Assembly (NCBI GenBank): GCA_946404405.1
Contig: CAMJDL010000008.1
Coordinates: 1 to 64,000, forward strand
Length of the DNA: 64,000 nt
Origin: an uncultured Prevotella sp.
Lineage (GTDB): Bacteria; Bacteroidota; Bacteroidia; Bacteroidales; Bacteroidaceae
Direction: 5' to 3'
Shown: in pieces, positions 37,409 through 47,110 of the stretch
How positions within the stretch are numbered: the first letter of the stretch is position 1
Layout: each line of letters begins with the position of its first letter
Made by a program: the position numbers and the translations under genes
Notes under the pieces: generated by a model
Told to the model about the DNA's origin: nothing
What the model saw: the letters and a program-made list of their open reading frames with translations, nothing else
The model's database searches: none

Positions 37409-37939
37409 TTAGTTTCCCAGTAGTTCGTCGAGATAATCGTAGAACTCTGGGGCTTCTCCGACAATCGTCTTCAGCACCTTTCCGTCAGGTGCGAGGACGA
37501 TTTTTGTTGGGAAACCTTTAATCTTATAATTCTCAAGCACATTTGACTCCTTAGGCACGTAGACGTGCTTCCAAGGCAGTTCGTATTTCATGACGGCAGC
37601 CTTCCATTTCTCTTCGGTGTCGCGACAGTCCATACCGATAATTTCCATTTTATCCTTGTACTTCTCGTAGTATTTCTTCATGTCGGGGATTCCCCTGATG
37701 CACCAAATGCACCACGATCCCCAGAAGTCGAGAACTAAGTACTTGCCACGTTGTTTCGATAGCGTAAAGGGCTTGCCGTTGATGTCGTTCAGTGTGAAGT
37801 CAGGGGCCTGAACATTGTTCTTCGTCAAGTTACGCTGGCTCTGTTGGTTGCGCTGTAGCTCTTGAGCAGAGGCGTTTGTTGTGCCGCAAATAATGAGGAT
37901 GGCGACAAGCATCCGGATGATCATCTGATTCATATACAT
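37409..37939 (-). CDS. TlpA/ResA-like thiol-disulfide oxidoreductase
   Basis: About 176 residues, exported, AhpC/TSA-thioredoxin fold. Signal peptide MIIRMLVAILIICGTTNASA; APDFTLNDINGKPFTL begins the domain, and WGSWCIWCIRGIPDM holds the CxxC active site (residues W-C-I-W-C). GFPTKIVLAPDGKVL is the cis-Pro segment. Probably periplasmic disulfide reductase or thiol homeostasis. The listed start is ATG at 37939; ATG at 37933 is equally possible, and the TTG at 37954 lies in the promoter. It converges with guaA, 2 bases between the stops. Confidence 0.85.
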   Translation of the reverse strand: MYMNQMIIRMLVAILIICGTTNASAQELQRNQQSQRNLTKNNVQAPDFTLNDINGKPFTLSKQRGKYLVLDFWGSWCIWCIRGIPDMKKYYEKYKDKMEIIGMDCRDTEEKWKAAVMKYELPWKHVYVPKESNVLENYKIKGFPTKIVLAPDGKVLKTIVGEAPEFYDYLDELLGN

Positions 37940-37951
37940 TAAATTTTCTTG

Positions 37952-38019
37952 CAAAAATAGTCATTATCCTGAAAATATCCAAATATATTTGGTATTTTAT
38001 TCGGTTTGCATTATCTTTG
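37952..38019. promoter_or_regulatory. Divergent promoter pair sharing a palindromic -33 region
   Basis: Leftward: TTG (37982-37980), 20 bases, TATTTTTG (37959-37952). Rightward: TTG (37989-37991), 20 bases, TATCTTTG (38012-38019). Both -33 elements belong to the palindrome CCAAATATATTTGG at 37979-37992. Confidence 0.7.
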
Positions 38020-38027
38020 TCGCCATT

Positions 38028-38564
38028 ATGAATCGTATGAAAAATTATATTGGGATATTTGCCTTGGCGATAGCGGTACTGTCGTGTAAGGGTAGGGCAA
38101 GTGATGCGAAACCGGAGCAAGTGGATACTGTGGTGACCATTCAGGATAAGGCACCTGCGGTAGAAGCAAAAGTTGCTAAGGCAGAGAAAAAGGCTGACGC
38201 TGACGATGGCTTTCCTTCGACCTACGAGCAGCCAAAGGGTAGGGTACTGGATGTACTGAAAGACTACAATGCCCACATGTCCGACTATAATGCTACGGGT
38301 GTGGAAGCATTGGGTATGGGCTCCCAAGGAAACCGTGTGTTGCTGAACTTCAGCGTATCGGATATCGGATTCAACTTGTCCGACAAAGCAAAGGTGAAAA
38401 AGCTGGCTCGTGATCTTATCAAGGCTATGCCGATAGACCGACAAACAGCATGGCGTTGCATACCTGACGAGGGTTACGAATTGATGGTAACCTTCGTAGG
38501 TAGGCAGTCAAGCAAGATCGTCTCGGTGGTGTTTACCAAAGAAGAATTGAAGGAAATGTTATAA
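38028..38564 (+). CDS. Lipoprotein of unknown function
   Basis: 178 residues from ATG at 38028; the longer frame starts before the promoter. Lipobox AVLSC after IFALAIAVL marks a lipoprotein. A Lys/Ala/Glu-rich linker (EAKVAKAEKKADADD) leads to a C-terminal domain of about 110 residues with LLNFSVSDIGFNLSD and KAMPIDRQTAWRCIPDEGYE. I do not recognise the family. It shares a divergent promoter with the thioredoxin-like gene, which hints at joint control. Confidence 0.65.
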   Translation: MNRMKNYIGIFALAIAVLSCKGRASDAKPEQVDTVVTIQDKAPAVEAKVAKAEKKADADDGFPSTYEQPKGRVLDVLKDYNAHMSDYNATGVEALGMGSQGNRVLLNFSVSDIGFNLSDKAKVKKLARDLIKAMPIDRQTAWRCIPDEGYELMVTFVGRQSSKIVSVVFTKEELKEML

Positions 38565-38585
38565 ATGGCGTGCGCAACGCTTCAT

Positions 38586-40427
38586 TCAATTCCTAACCAC
38601 AACCTTACGTGAGATGACGGCACCGTCTTCTGCACGACTGACAGCAATGCAGGGGCCTTGGGCTTGTTGTGATGTCAGACGCATGCCGCTGATAGAGTAG
38701 AGGTCGGTAGAGACGGCATGTGTAGCAGCGTGCAGCGTTTTGATGGCTGTTGCGTTACCACCCATGCCCGATGGAGCCTCGGGATTGACGGTGATGCAAA
38801 GTTTGTCTATGCAGGCACCATCTTCACGTCCGCCAATGACCAGTTTGTGCTGGCCAGCCTGCAGGGCTTTGCTGCCAATGAGTTTCCAGTCCCATCCGCT
38901 AGTCACGATGCCGTTGGCAAAGCGGTTGTTGTCGAGTGCTTCGTCGATGCCCCAATAGTAGCTGTCGTCATCGTATGACGGACAATTCACGCGCGCATAT
39001 ATATAATAGGTAGCGGCCTTCTCTGCCTTGAAGGAGGTGGCCAACATGTAGATGCTGTCAGTCGGTGCGGGGACGGTCTGTGTCACCGTCTTCAGATACT
39101 TGCCGCCAGAGGCTGTGGCGTCGGAGACCAGTTGGAAGGCTTTGCCAACGGTATTGGTACGCAGGCTTTCGGCCTCAATCCATACGGCAGCGTCATCGTA
39201 GGGCTCTTCAGGGTCTTCTGCATTTGACACGGGGTCGGTCTTGGTAAAGAGGCTCAGGTCTATGCAGCCACCCATTGTCTCGTAACCCTTGGCATTGAGG
39301 TGCAGCCAGTCGTTCTCGAATAGGAACTGCGACTGCATGGCGATGGTATCCTCAGGATTGCGTACAGCCTTGTCAAAGTCGATAACGCCATCGAGCATCT
39401 TCGTGGTACGAACCCACTGGTTGATAGCGCTACGCCCTTTCTCATGGTCAACTGAATAGTAGTTGTTTCCCTTAAACGGGGTAATAGTGGCTCCAAAGAC
39501 GTAGATACCCTTTTGGTGAGCCTCACGGATAATCTGCTTATAGACGTCGATGATGCGCTTGGCCGTCTGCACACCGTTCTGTGCACCACCCAAGTCGTTG
39601 ACAGCCTCGAAGAGGATAATCCACTTCACACCCTCCTGTCCTAACAAGTCGCGCTGATAACGGCTTGAGCCCGTAGGACCTAAGCCGCCAGCCAGTACGC
39701 AGTTACCACCAATACCCATATTAAGCACACCTACCTGACTGGTTGGGGTGTTGGCCAGCAGACGACGTGACAAGACATCGGCCCAACGGTTCTGTTCGTT
39801 GGTTGTTGAACCACGTCCGTCAGTAATCGAGTTGCCTAAGATGGCTACAGCACCAGCTGTCTCAGGTGCTTCCACCTCCAAGGCCAGGATATTGTACCAG
39901 TGGTCAGTCTTTGTGGCACCGCTGAAGTCGGTAGTGTTGCCTGCCTTCAGATATGATGTCGTACGCGAGCCAGGATGTCCGCTGACACTCGTCGACGATG
40001 CAGAGCCATAGTGAATGGTGATGGCCACGTTCTGGCGACCGTCCAGTTTGAAGTTAACAGCATCTGATACGGCCTTGCCCTTTGCTGGCATCGTAACACC
40101 AGCCTTGCCGTTAAAGGTCAGGCTGACAGTTGATGACTCGTCAATCTCGCTGCTGCTGCCTGATGTCTTGGCATAGGCCAGTTCTACAGCCTTGATTTCC
40201 GTACTGCCCGTGCTAAACTCATTGGTCAGCTTCAGGCGTACCTTCTCGCCACCTATCGATACCTGCACAATCTGGCGCAGCGAGTTGTTGCCCAGTCCGG
40301 GCGACGGGGGATTATTGTTGTTCTCAACCAATTGTGGGGCTGTTCCCCATGTGCCTACCCAGTGGTTGTCGGCAAACGCGATAGTTGCCGTCATCAGGCA
40401 GACCATCATCAATACTGTTTTCTTCAT
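38586..40427 (-). CDS. Secreted SGNH/GDSL-type esterase with C-terminal binding domain
   Basis: 613 residues. Signal peptide KKTVLMMVCLMTATIAFA. N-terminal HWVGTWGTAPQLV and LRQIVQVSIGGEKVRLKL are typical of a subgroup of SGNH hydrolases. Catalytic blocks: block I GNSITDGRG (Ser), block II GIGGN, block III EAVNDLGG and block V DWLHLN (Asp-His). From about residue 420 a beta-sandwich follows (AVWIEAESLRT to RANGRE-like ends), CBM6/NPCBM-like by pattern, then a short sorting-type tail. Likely a carbohydrate deacetylase or esterase; substrate unknown. Follows sulP by 40 bases. Confidence 0.85.
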   Translation of the reverse strand: MKKTVLMMVCLMTATIAFADNHWVGTWGTAPQLVENNNNPPSPGLGNNSLRQIVQVSIGGEKVRLKLTNEFSTGSTEIKAVELAYAKTSGSSSEIDESSTVSLTFNGKAGVTMPAKGKAVSDAVNFKLDGRQNVAITIHYGSASSTSVSGHPGSRTTSYLKAGNTTDFSGATKTDHWYNILALEVEAPETAGAVAILGNSITDGRGSTTNEQNRWADVLSRRLLANTPTSQVGVLNMGIGGNCVLAGGLGPTGSSRYQRDLLGQEGVKWIILFEAVNDLGGAQNGVQTAKRIIDVYKQIIREAHQKGIYVFGATITPFKGNNYYSVDHEKGRSAINQWVRTTKMLDGVIDFDKAVRNPEDTIAMQSQFLFENDWLHLNAKGYETMGGCIDLSLFTKTDPVSNAEDPEEPYDDAAVWIEAESLRTNTVGKAFQLVSDATASGGKYLKTVTQTVPAPTDSIYMLATSFKAEKAATYYIYARVNCPSYDDDSYYWGIDEALDNNRFANGIVTSGWDWKLIGSKALQAGQHKLVIGGREDGACIDKLCITVNPEAPSGMGGNATAIKTLHAATHAVSTDLYSISGMRLTSQQAQGPCIAVSRAEDGAVISRKVVVRN

Positions 40428-40467
40428 TGTTTTATGTCTTTAAGTTCTATTATAGTCTTCAATATCT

Positions 40468-42174
40468 TTATGCTACGATTTCGCGTGCACGAGCCAGTGC
40501 AAGGTCGATATGGTTGCAGATGTTCTCCTCGCCCAGCAACTCCTGGAAGTTGTTGCGCTTCAGTACGCTTTCTACCTTCGGATTAACGCCTGAGAGGACA
40601 ACGGTGATGCCTTCCTTTTGACTCATGCGGCACATGTTTTCAAGGTTGTGAAGTCCTGTTGAGTCAATGAACGGTACCTTACGCATGCGGATGACGCGCA
40701 CCTTCGGGCGTTTGCCGTAACGTGCCATGATGTCCTCGAAACGGGTACCGGCACCAAAGAAGAACGGGCCGTTGATTTCGTACACCTCTACCTCCTTAGG
40801 GATGGTCAGGTGCTCCAAGTTACCACGCTCCATATCGGCATCTTCGTTCAGGTCTATCTCGTTGAGTACGGCATGTACCTCTGTAGTCTCAGCCATGCGA
40901 CGCATAAAGAGCAGACAGGCGCAGATAAGTCCGAACTCGATGGCAACGGTCAGGTCGAAGATGATGGTCAGGAAGAACGTCAGCAACAGCACGGTGACAT
41001 CGCTCTTCGGATTACGACGCGCCATAGCCAGGAACGAACGCCAACCACTCATGCCGTAAGCCACCACCACCAGCACACCAGCCAGACAAGCCATCGGAAT
41101 GTACTGTGCCAGAGGCATCAGGAACAGGAATATCAACAGCAGAACGATGGCATGGATGATGCCTGCGATGGGCGTGCGACCGCCATTGTTGATGTTGGTC
41201 ATGGTGCGGGCAATGGCACCAGTGGCAGGAATACCGCCAAAGATGGGCGATACGATATTGGCAATACCCTGTCCGATAAGCTCTGTGTTCGAATTGTGGT
41301 GGTCGCCGATAACACCGTCAGCCACCGTTGCTGACAGCAGCGACTCGATAGCACCCAGCACGGCAATGGTTACGGCAGGACCAACCAGTCCCTTAATGGT
41401 CTCCCACGTCAGGTCGGGTACGACTGCACCAGGCAATGTGGAGTTGATGCTGAAACGGTCGCCAATGGTCTCAATACTGGTCACACCGGCATACTGCTTC
41501 AATAGCAGAGCTGCAACGGTCATGACGATGATAGCTACCAGAGAGCCCGGCAGAGCCTTGAGCGGTGACAGGTGGAATAGGCGTGCCAGCATAGGCCATG
41601 AGGCGATGATAGCAACGCTGCCAATACCCACAATGGTGCTCCACATGTCTATATTACCTATATTATATATATAGGCGCCCCATTTCTCGATGAAGTCGGC
41701 AGGCACGCTGCTCATCTCCATACCCAGCAAGTCCTTGACCTGCGTGGTGAAGATGGTAACCGCAATACCGCTAGTGAATCCTACCACAATAGGGTAGGGA
41801 ATGTACTTGATAATAGTACCCAGACGCAGCACGCCCAACAGGATGAGGAACACACCTGCCATCAGCGTGGCTATGGTCAGTCCCGTAATGCCATACTGGC
41901 TGATGATGCCTGCAACGATGACGATGAAGGCACCTGTTGGTCCGCCAATCTGTACTTTTGAACCACCGAACAGTGAAATCATGAGTCCGGCAACAATAGC
42001 GGTGATGATACCCTTCTCGGGCGACACACCACTTGCTATACCAAAGGCAATAGCCAATGGCAATGCTACGATACCTACAATGACGCCAGCCATCAGGTCG
42101 GCAGTGAACGTCTTGCGGTCGTAATGTTTGATAGCCGATAAGAATTTCGGCTTGAAATCTAATGTCTTTTCCAT
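40468..42174 (-). CDS. SulP-family anion transporter with STAS domain
   Basis: 568 residues. The N-terminal membrane part (about residues 15-400) holds 12-14 helices with the SulP signatures MAGVIVGIVALPLAIAFGIA and GGSKVQIGGPTGAFIV. The STAS domain (about 445-555) contains the hallmark VPFIDSTGLHNLENMC. Bacterial relatives carry sulfate, bicarbonate or dicarboxylates; the substrate cannot be read here. It has its own promoter and divides the region with the divergent M6 protease gene. Confidence 0.93.
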   Translation of the reverse strand: MEKTLDFKPKFLSAIKHYDRKTFTADLMAGVIVGIVALPLAIAFGIASGVSPEKGIITAIVAGLMISLFGGSKVQIGGPTGAFIVIVAGIISQYGITGLTIATLMAGVFLILLGVLRLGTIIKYIPYPIVVGFTSGIAVTIFTTQVKDLLGMEMSSVPADFIEKWGAYIYNIGNIDMWSTIVGIGSVAIIASWPMLARLFHLSPLKALPGSLVAIIVMTVAALLLKQYAGVTSIETIGDRFSINSTLPGAVVPDLTWETIKGLVGPAVTIAVLGAIESLLSATVADGVIGDHHNSNTELIGQGIANIVSPIFGGIPATGAIARTMTNINNGGRTPIAGIIHAIVLLLIFLFLMPLAQYIPMACLAGVLVVVAYGMSGWRSFLAMARRNPKSDVTVLLLTFFLTIIFDLTVAIEFGLICACLLFMRRMAETTEVHAVLNEIDLNEDADMERGNLEHLTIPKEVEVYEINGPFFFGAGTRFEDIMARYGKRPKVRVIRMRKVPFIDSTGLHNLENMCRMSQKEGITVVLSGVNPKVESVLKRNNFQELLGEENICNHIDLALARAREIVA

Positions 42175-42206
42175 CTATATTATCCTAAAAAAACGATTTT
42201 CGACTG

Positions 42207-42294
42207 CAAAGGTACGAATAAGTGCAGAAAGTACAAAATTTTAAGCGATTTTTCCGAAATTTCTTGGTATTTATCAAGGAAGTTAATATCTTTG
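42207..42294. promoter_or_regulatory. Divergent promoters: sulP (left) and M6 protease (right)
   Basis: Leftward: TTG (42236-42234), 19 bases, TACCTTTG (42214-42207). Rightward: TTG (42264-42266), 20 bases, TATCTTTG (42287-42294). Confidence 0.7.
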
Positions 42295-42323
42295 CAAATT
42301 GAAGAGTATTAAAGTTGTAACCT

Positions 42324-44609
42324 ATGAGAAAAGTTTTAATGACACTGTCACTGTTGTTAGTGACTGCAGCCGTGATGGCTGTGCCTGCAAAGAAAGGCCT
42401 ATGGAAAACTATCGTCCTTGAGGATGGAACAGAAGTGCGCGCTCTGCTGAAGGGTGACGAGTTCGGACACTATTGGCGTACGGCTGATGGTAAGCAATAT
42501 GTGGCTGTTGACGGCCAATATCGCGAGACGACGCCTACCATGCTTCAGAAGTCTGCCCAGCGACGAGCTTTGGCTCAGAGTCTTCGTGCAGCCCGTCTGC
42601 CACACAAGACGGCCAATGGCATACGTCGTGCTCCTGATCCTGCCCATTTAGGTAAGAAGAAGGGACTGATTCTGCTTGTGAATTTCAAAGATACGAAGTT
42701 CCAGAAGGGACACGATCAGACTCTTTACAATAACGTGGTCAATACTCCTGGCTATACAGATGCCAACGGTTTCAAAGGCTCCGTAGCTGACTATTTCAAG
42801 GATCAGTCGCGTGGTCAGTTCGAGCTGACTTTCGATGTCGTTGGTCCTGTCACAGTCAGCAAGGAAGCCAAGTATTATGGCGAGAACGATGAGAACGGCG
42901 ATGATAAACATGCTGAGGAGATGGTTGTCGAGGCTATTAAGTTGGCTAAAGACTTGGTTCCGGACTGGAAACAATACGACTGGAACGACGATAATGAGGT
43001 GGATCAGGTGATGATTGTCTATGCCGGCGAGGGTGAGGCTGACAGTGGTTCTGAGGATACTATCTGGCCTCATGAGTGGGAGCTGAAGTATATAAATATG
43101 GATATAGAAGTCGCTGACGGCATCAAAGTCAATACCTATGCAGTAGCCAACGAGGGAATTTTCTACGATAATAAATTTTATCTTAACGGTATCGGTACCA
43201 TCTGTCACGAGTTCTCTCACTGTCTGGGCTTGCCGGATATGTACGATACCAGCTATAGCGGCTACTATGGTATGGGCGAATGGTCGCTGATGGATCAGGG
43301 CAGCTATAATGGCGACGGCTTTGTACCTTCTGGCTATACCAGTTATGATAAATATTGTATTGGATGGATTGAACCCGTCGAACTTACTTCCACTCAGGAG
43401 GTTAAGAACATGCAGGCATTGACCGATGCCGACGACGTGTATATCATCAAGAATCCTGCTCACCCTGACGAGTACTATCTATTGGAGAATCGCCAGCAGA
43501 GGGGGTGGGATGCCAATACGCCCACCAAGGGTATGCTAATACTCCATGTGGACTATGATTCTGATATTTGGTTCTTCAATCTGGTCAACAGTAATAGTGA
43601 CGGCTCAGACGGCTTTCCCGTGAACGACCATCAGCGCTGTACCATTTTCCATGCTGACGGTATGGATAAAACAGGTGAAACGTATGAGAAAATAGTTGAT
43701 ATCGTTAATCAGATGGATTATGCCAGTGGCAGCGCCTACGATAGATTGGTAGACCAATATTATGATCTTTGGGACCAGTACGGTGCCGATGTCATAGGCG
43801 ACGTCTATCCGCAGAAAGATAACAACCAGCTGACCAATACGTCTGTTCCGCGTTCGTTCCTTTATAATGCGAACGAAGATGGTCGCAAGCTGATGAACAT
43901 CAGCATCACCGATATCACACAGAACGCCGACGGTACCATTGCCTTTAAGTTCGCACCGGATAATAGCGGCAGCGGCGAGGAAGGCGACAATACCGTCTAT
44001 GGTAGTATAAATCCCGGGAAGCCTGATGTTGAGGGTGCCCTGTTCTACGAATCGTTTGACCAGTGCGACGGTACTGGCGGTAATGATGGTGGATGGAGCG
44101 GTTCTATCGCCACCGGACAGTTCATTACTGACAACGAAGGTTGGGAGTCTCAGAAGGCTTACGGTGCCTATCAGTGTGCTAAGTTTGGCACCAGTTCAGT
44201 CAACGGATCTGTAACCACACCGGCATTTGCTATGAACGGAACTGGTGTGCTGACCTTCAAGGCCGGTGCCTGGAATGCAAAGAACGATGGTACTACGCTG
44301 ACGCTCTCCGTTTCTGAAGGTACCATCAGTCCGTCGTCGTTCGAGATAGCTAAGGGTGAGTTTACCGACCTTGAGGCAACCATTACTGCGACGGGCAATG
44401 TGAAGGTGACGTTTGCTTCAGAGAAAGGCCGTTTCTTTCTCGACGAAGTACTGGTGAAGGATCCGAATGCCACAGCCATCCATACGGTGAAGATTGCAGA
44501 TAACAAGACTACGCGTATCTATACGCTTGACGGACGTTATGTTGGTAGCGACTTCAAGCAGTTGCAACGCGGTCTATACATCGTCAATGGCCGTAAGGTC
44601 GTGAAGTAA
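42324..44609 (+). CDS. M6-family secreted metalloprotease
   Basis: 761 residues. Signal peptide MRKVLMTLSLLLVTAAVMA, a propeptide, then an M6 (immune-inhibitor-A-like) catalytic domain with GTICHEFSHCLGLPDMYDT, the HExxHxxGxxD zinc site, and GMGEWSLMDQGSYNG. A beta-sandwich from about residue 555 (ALFYESFDQCDGTGGNDGG) follows, and the tail RIYTLDGRYVGSDFKQLQRG with LYIVNGRKVVK is of sorting type. Probably degrades proteins outside the cell. Some family members are toxins; nothing here tests that. Confidence 0.92.
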   Translation: MRKVLMTLSLLLVTAAVMAVPAKKGLWKTIVLEDGTEVRALLKGDEFGHYWRTADGKQYVAVDGQYRETTPTMLQKSAQRRALAQSLRAARLPHKTANGIRRAPDPAHLGKKKGLILLVNFKDTKFQKGHDQTLYNNVVNTPGYTDANGFKGSVADYFKDQSRGQFELTFDVVGPVTVSKEAKYYGENDENGDDKHAEEMVVEAIKLAKDLVPDWKQYDWNDDNEVDQVMIVYAGEGEADSGSEDTIWPHEWELKYINMDIEVADGIKVNTYAVANEGIFYDNKFYLNGIGTICHEFSHCLGLPDMYDTSYSGYYGMGEWSLMDQGSYNGDGFVPSGYTSYDKYCIGWIEPVELTSTQEVKNMQALTDADDVYIIKNPAHPDEYYLLENRQQRGWDANTPTKGMLILHVDYDSDIWFFNLVNSNSDGSDGFPVNDHQRCTIFHADGMDKTGETYEKIVDIVNQMDYASGSAYDRLVDQYYDLWDQYGADVIGDVYPQKDNNQLTNTSVPRSFLYNANEDGRKLMNISITDITQNADGTIAFKFAPDNSGSGEEGDNTVYGSINPGKPDVEGALFYESFDQCDGTGGNDGGWSGSIATGQFITDNEGWESQKAYGAYQCAKFGTSSVNGSVTTPAFAMNGTGVLTFKAGAWNAKNDGTTLTLSVSEGTISPSSFEIAKGEFTDLEATITATGNVKVTFASEKGRFFLDEVLVKDPNATAIHTVKIADNKTTRIYTLDGRYVGSDFKQLQRGLYIVNGRKVVK

Positions 44610-44641
44610 CATCATCCATCTTACATCTTACATCATACATC

Positions 44642-44672
44642 AAAAAACCTCCCGAATCTGGGAGGCTTTTTT
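44642..44672. terminator. Bidirectional terminator
   Basis: AAAAAACCTCCC, loop GAATCT, GGGAGGCTTTTTT. It serves both converging genes (M6 protease and mscL). Confidence 0.9.
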
Positions 44673-44678
44673 GTCAGC

Positions 44679-45101
44679 TTACTTATTCTTCAGCAGGTCG
44701 CGAATCTCAGCGAGCAGCTCTTCCTGCGTGGGACCCTTCGGTGCCTCAGGAGCGGGCTCTTCCTTCTTCTTCAGTTTGTTCATAGCCTTGATCATCATGA
44801 AGATACAGAAGGCGATGATGATGAAGTCGAAGATGTTCTGAATGAACTGTCCGTACGCAAACACCGATGCGCCGGCCTCCTGAGCCTCGGCCAGTGTCTT
44901 GTACTTCACGTCGTCCGACAGGTTGATAAACAGGTCGGTAAAGCTGATACCGCCCGTTGCTACGCTGATAAGTGGCATCAGCACGTCGTTTACCAGACTC
45001 GTCACAATCTTACCGAAAGCACCGCCGATGATGACACCGACTGCCATGTCCATCACGTTGCCCTTCATGGCAAACTCCTTGAACTCTTTAATAAATCCCA
45101 T
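44679..45101 (-). CDS. mscL: Large-conductance mechanosensitive channel
   Basis: Emergency valve in the inner membrane that opens on osmotic down-shock. 140 residues. [40 protein letters not shown] and VLMPLI are the N-terminal helix and pore helix TM1; [20 protein letters not shown] is TM2; a C-terminal bundle ([15 protein letters not shown]) ends the protein. A loop segment of family-typical length lies between the helices. Confidence 0.96.
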   Translation of the reverse strand: MGFIKEFKEFAMKGNVMDMAVGVIIGGAFGKIVTSLVNDVLMPLISVATGGISFTDLFINLSDDVKYKTLAEAQEAGASVFAYGQFIQNIFDFIIIAFCIFMMIKAMNKLKKKEEPAPEAPKGPTQEELLAEIRDLLKNK

Positions 45102-45267
45102 AACGTTTAAAATTTAATGTTAATGTATAATGTTTAATGTAAAAATTGCTATCTGCGTTTTACAATCTCAGCCTCCGATTCTTGATATATCTCATTTTTC
45201 ACTTTTTAGTGTTCGCTTTTCACTTAAATTAAGACTGATTTCGGATGCAAATATAGAAATAATTTCG

Positions 45268-45275
45268 TAACTTTG
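45268..45275 (+). promoter_or_regulatory. -7 box of gapA
   Basis: TAACTTTG about 90 bases before the gapA start. A leftward TATATTTG box (45255-45248) lies just upstream and may serve mscL. Confidence 0.55.
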
Positions 45276-45366
45276 TGCCCGAAAACGAGAAAAAGTAGTT
45301 CAAAAACATCATTTTTTGATATTTCAATAGGAATTTTACAAACCCTTTAAATAAAAATTAGGTAAA

Positions 45367-46392
45367 ATGACAAAAGTTGCAATTAACGGTTTTGGCCGTA
45401 TCGGTCGCCTCGCTTTCCGTCAGATGTTCGAGGCTGAAGGTTATGAAGTAGTAGCAATCAACGACTTGACAAGCCCCAAGATGCTTGCTCACCTGTTGAA
45501 GTACGACACCGCTCAGGGTGGTTTCTGTGGCAAGTTCGGTGAGAACAAGCACACTGTTGAGGCTGGTGAGGACTTCATCGTTGTTGATGGCAAGAAGATC
45601 ACCATCTACGCTATTCCTAACGCTGCTGAGCTGCCTTGGGGCAAGCTGGACGTAGACGTTGTTCTGGAGTGCACAGGTTTCTATACTTCTAAGGAGAAGG
45701 CTTCTGCTCACCTGACCGCTGGTGCCAAGAAGGTTGTTATCTCTGCTCCTGCTGGTAACGATCTGCCCACTATCGTTTACAATGTAAACCACAAGACTCT
45801 GACTCCTGCTGACACTGTTATCTCGGCTGCTTCTTGCACCACTAACTGTCTGGCTCCTATGACCAAGGCTCTGAACGATTTCGCTCCTATCCAGAGCGGT
45901 ATCATGACAACTGTTCACGCTTACACTGGCGACCAGATGATTCTGGACGGTCCTCAGCGCAAGGGTGATGTTCAGCGCGCTCGTGCTGGTGCTCAGAACA
46001 TCGTTCCTAACTCAACTGGTGCTGCTAAGGCTATCGGTCTCGTTATCCCCGAGCTGAACGGTAAGCTGATCGGTGCTGCCCAGCGCGTTCCAACTCCTAC
46101 AGGTTCTACCACTATCCTGCACGCTGTTGTTAAGGGTGAGGTAACTGTTGAGGGTATCAACGCTGCCATGAAGGCTGCTACCAACGAGAGCTTCGGTTAC
46201 ACTGAGGAGAAGCTGGTTTCTAGCGACATCATCGGTATGAAGTTCGGTTCACTGTTCGACGCTAACCAGACTATGGTTTCTAAGATTGGTGACGGCAACT
46301 CTCTCGTTCAGGTTGTTGCTTGGTACGACAATGAGAACTCTTACACTTCTCAGATGGTTCGCACCATCAAGTACCTCGCTGAGCTGAAATAA
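45367..46392 (+). CDS. gapA: Glyceraldehyde-3-phosphate dehydrogenase, type I
   Basis: Glycolytic oxidation of glyceraldehyde-3-phosphate with NAD+. 341 residues. NAD-binding start [19 protein letters not shown], catalytic [14 protein letters not shown] with the active-site Cys, and C-terminal [17 protein letters not shown]. Strong codon bias points to high expression. Monocistronic with its own promoter and a strong terminator. Confidence 0.98.
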   Translation: MTKVAINGFGRIGRLAFRQMFEAEGYEVVAINDLTSPKMLAHLLKYDTAQGGFCGKFGENKHTVEAGEDFIVVDGKKITIYAIPNAAELPWGKLDVDVVLECTGFYTSKEKASAHLTAGAKKVVISAPAGNDLPTIVYNVNHKTLTPADTVISAASCTTNCLAPMTKALNDFAPIQSGIMTTVHAYTGDQMILDGPQRKGDVQRARAGAQNIVPNSTGAAKAIGLVIPELNGKLIGAAQRVPTPTGSTTILHAVVKGEVTVEGINAAMKAATNESFGYTEEKLVSSDIIGMKFGSLFDANQTMVSKIGDGNSLVQVVAWYDNENSYTSQMVRTIKYLAELK

Positions 46393-46452
46393 GCAGCGAG
46401 AGCAAACGGAAATAATATTTCCAAGCAATTTAATGTTTTAAGTTTATAATAA

Positions 46453-46490
46453 AGGTGGGGGTGTGCAATTGCACATCCTCATTTTTTTTA
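46453..46490 (+). terminator. Terminator of gapA
   Basis: TGGGGGTGTGC, loop AATT, GCACATCCTCA with G-T pairs, followed by eight T bases. Confidence 0.85.
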
Positions 46491-46552
46491 TATCCTTGCA
46501 ATGTTTTGAGATTTCTCGTCGTATATATCAATAGAACGTACAAACAAAACGT

Positions 46553-47110
46553 ATGACTGAGACAGACATAGACCTGATTAGGGGACTTGCAGAACAAAGT
46601 CCCAAAGCCCAGAAGCTGACGCTCCAGCGTTACGGCAACGAGGTCTTCGCACAAGTGGCGAGACTGCTGCCTTCGACGGAGGATGCTGAGGAGGTTTATC
46701 AGGATGTGTTTGTGAAGGTGTTCAGAAACATCGCGATGTACGACGCTGAGAAGTCATCGTTCCGCACCTGGATATCGCGCATCGCCTACAACGAGTCGGT
46801 TACATGGCTCAGACACAAGCGCCAGGCAGTCATCTACTTCGAAGACCGCGAGGGTGGGGCCGAGAAGCTGACTGATGCGGAAGTCGAAGAGACGCTGGGT
46901 CATCCCAACAGCGATACGGTGCAGCTGATACGTGCAGCGCTGAAGCACCTGCCGCCCGACGAGCGCGCTATCGTGACGATGTTCTACTACGAAGAGATGA
47001 GTTTAAAGGAGATAGCCTACGTTACGGAGTCGATACCAACGACGGTGGCATCCAAGCTCAGCCGAACGAGAAAGAAAATATGTAAAATCATCAAAATGTT
47101 GCAATCATGA
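46553..47110 (+). CDS. ECF-type RNA polymerase sigma factor
   Basis: 185 residues. Region 2 (TEDAEEVYQDVFVKVFRNIA, FRTWISRIAYNESVTWLR) and region 4 (LKHLPPDERAIVTMFYYEE, MSLKEIAYVTESIPTTVASK) are clear sigma-70 family ECF elements; region 3 is absent, as expected. It overlaps the next gene by 4 bases (ATGA), the arrangement typical of a sigma factor and its anti-sigma partner. No -33/-7 box of the housekeeping type is evident upstream, which fits autoregulation by the ECF factor itself, an inference. Confidence 0.92.
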   Translation: MTETDIDLIRGLAEQSPKAQKLTLQRYGNEVFAQVARLLPSTEDAEEVYQDVFVKVFRNIAMYDAEKSSFRTWISRIAYNESVTWLRHKRQAVIYFEDREGGAEKLTDAEVEETLGHPNSDTVQLIRAALKHLPPDERAIVTMFYYEEMSLKEIAYVTESIPTTVASKLSRTRKKICKIIKMLQS

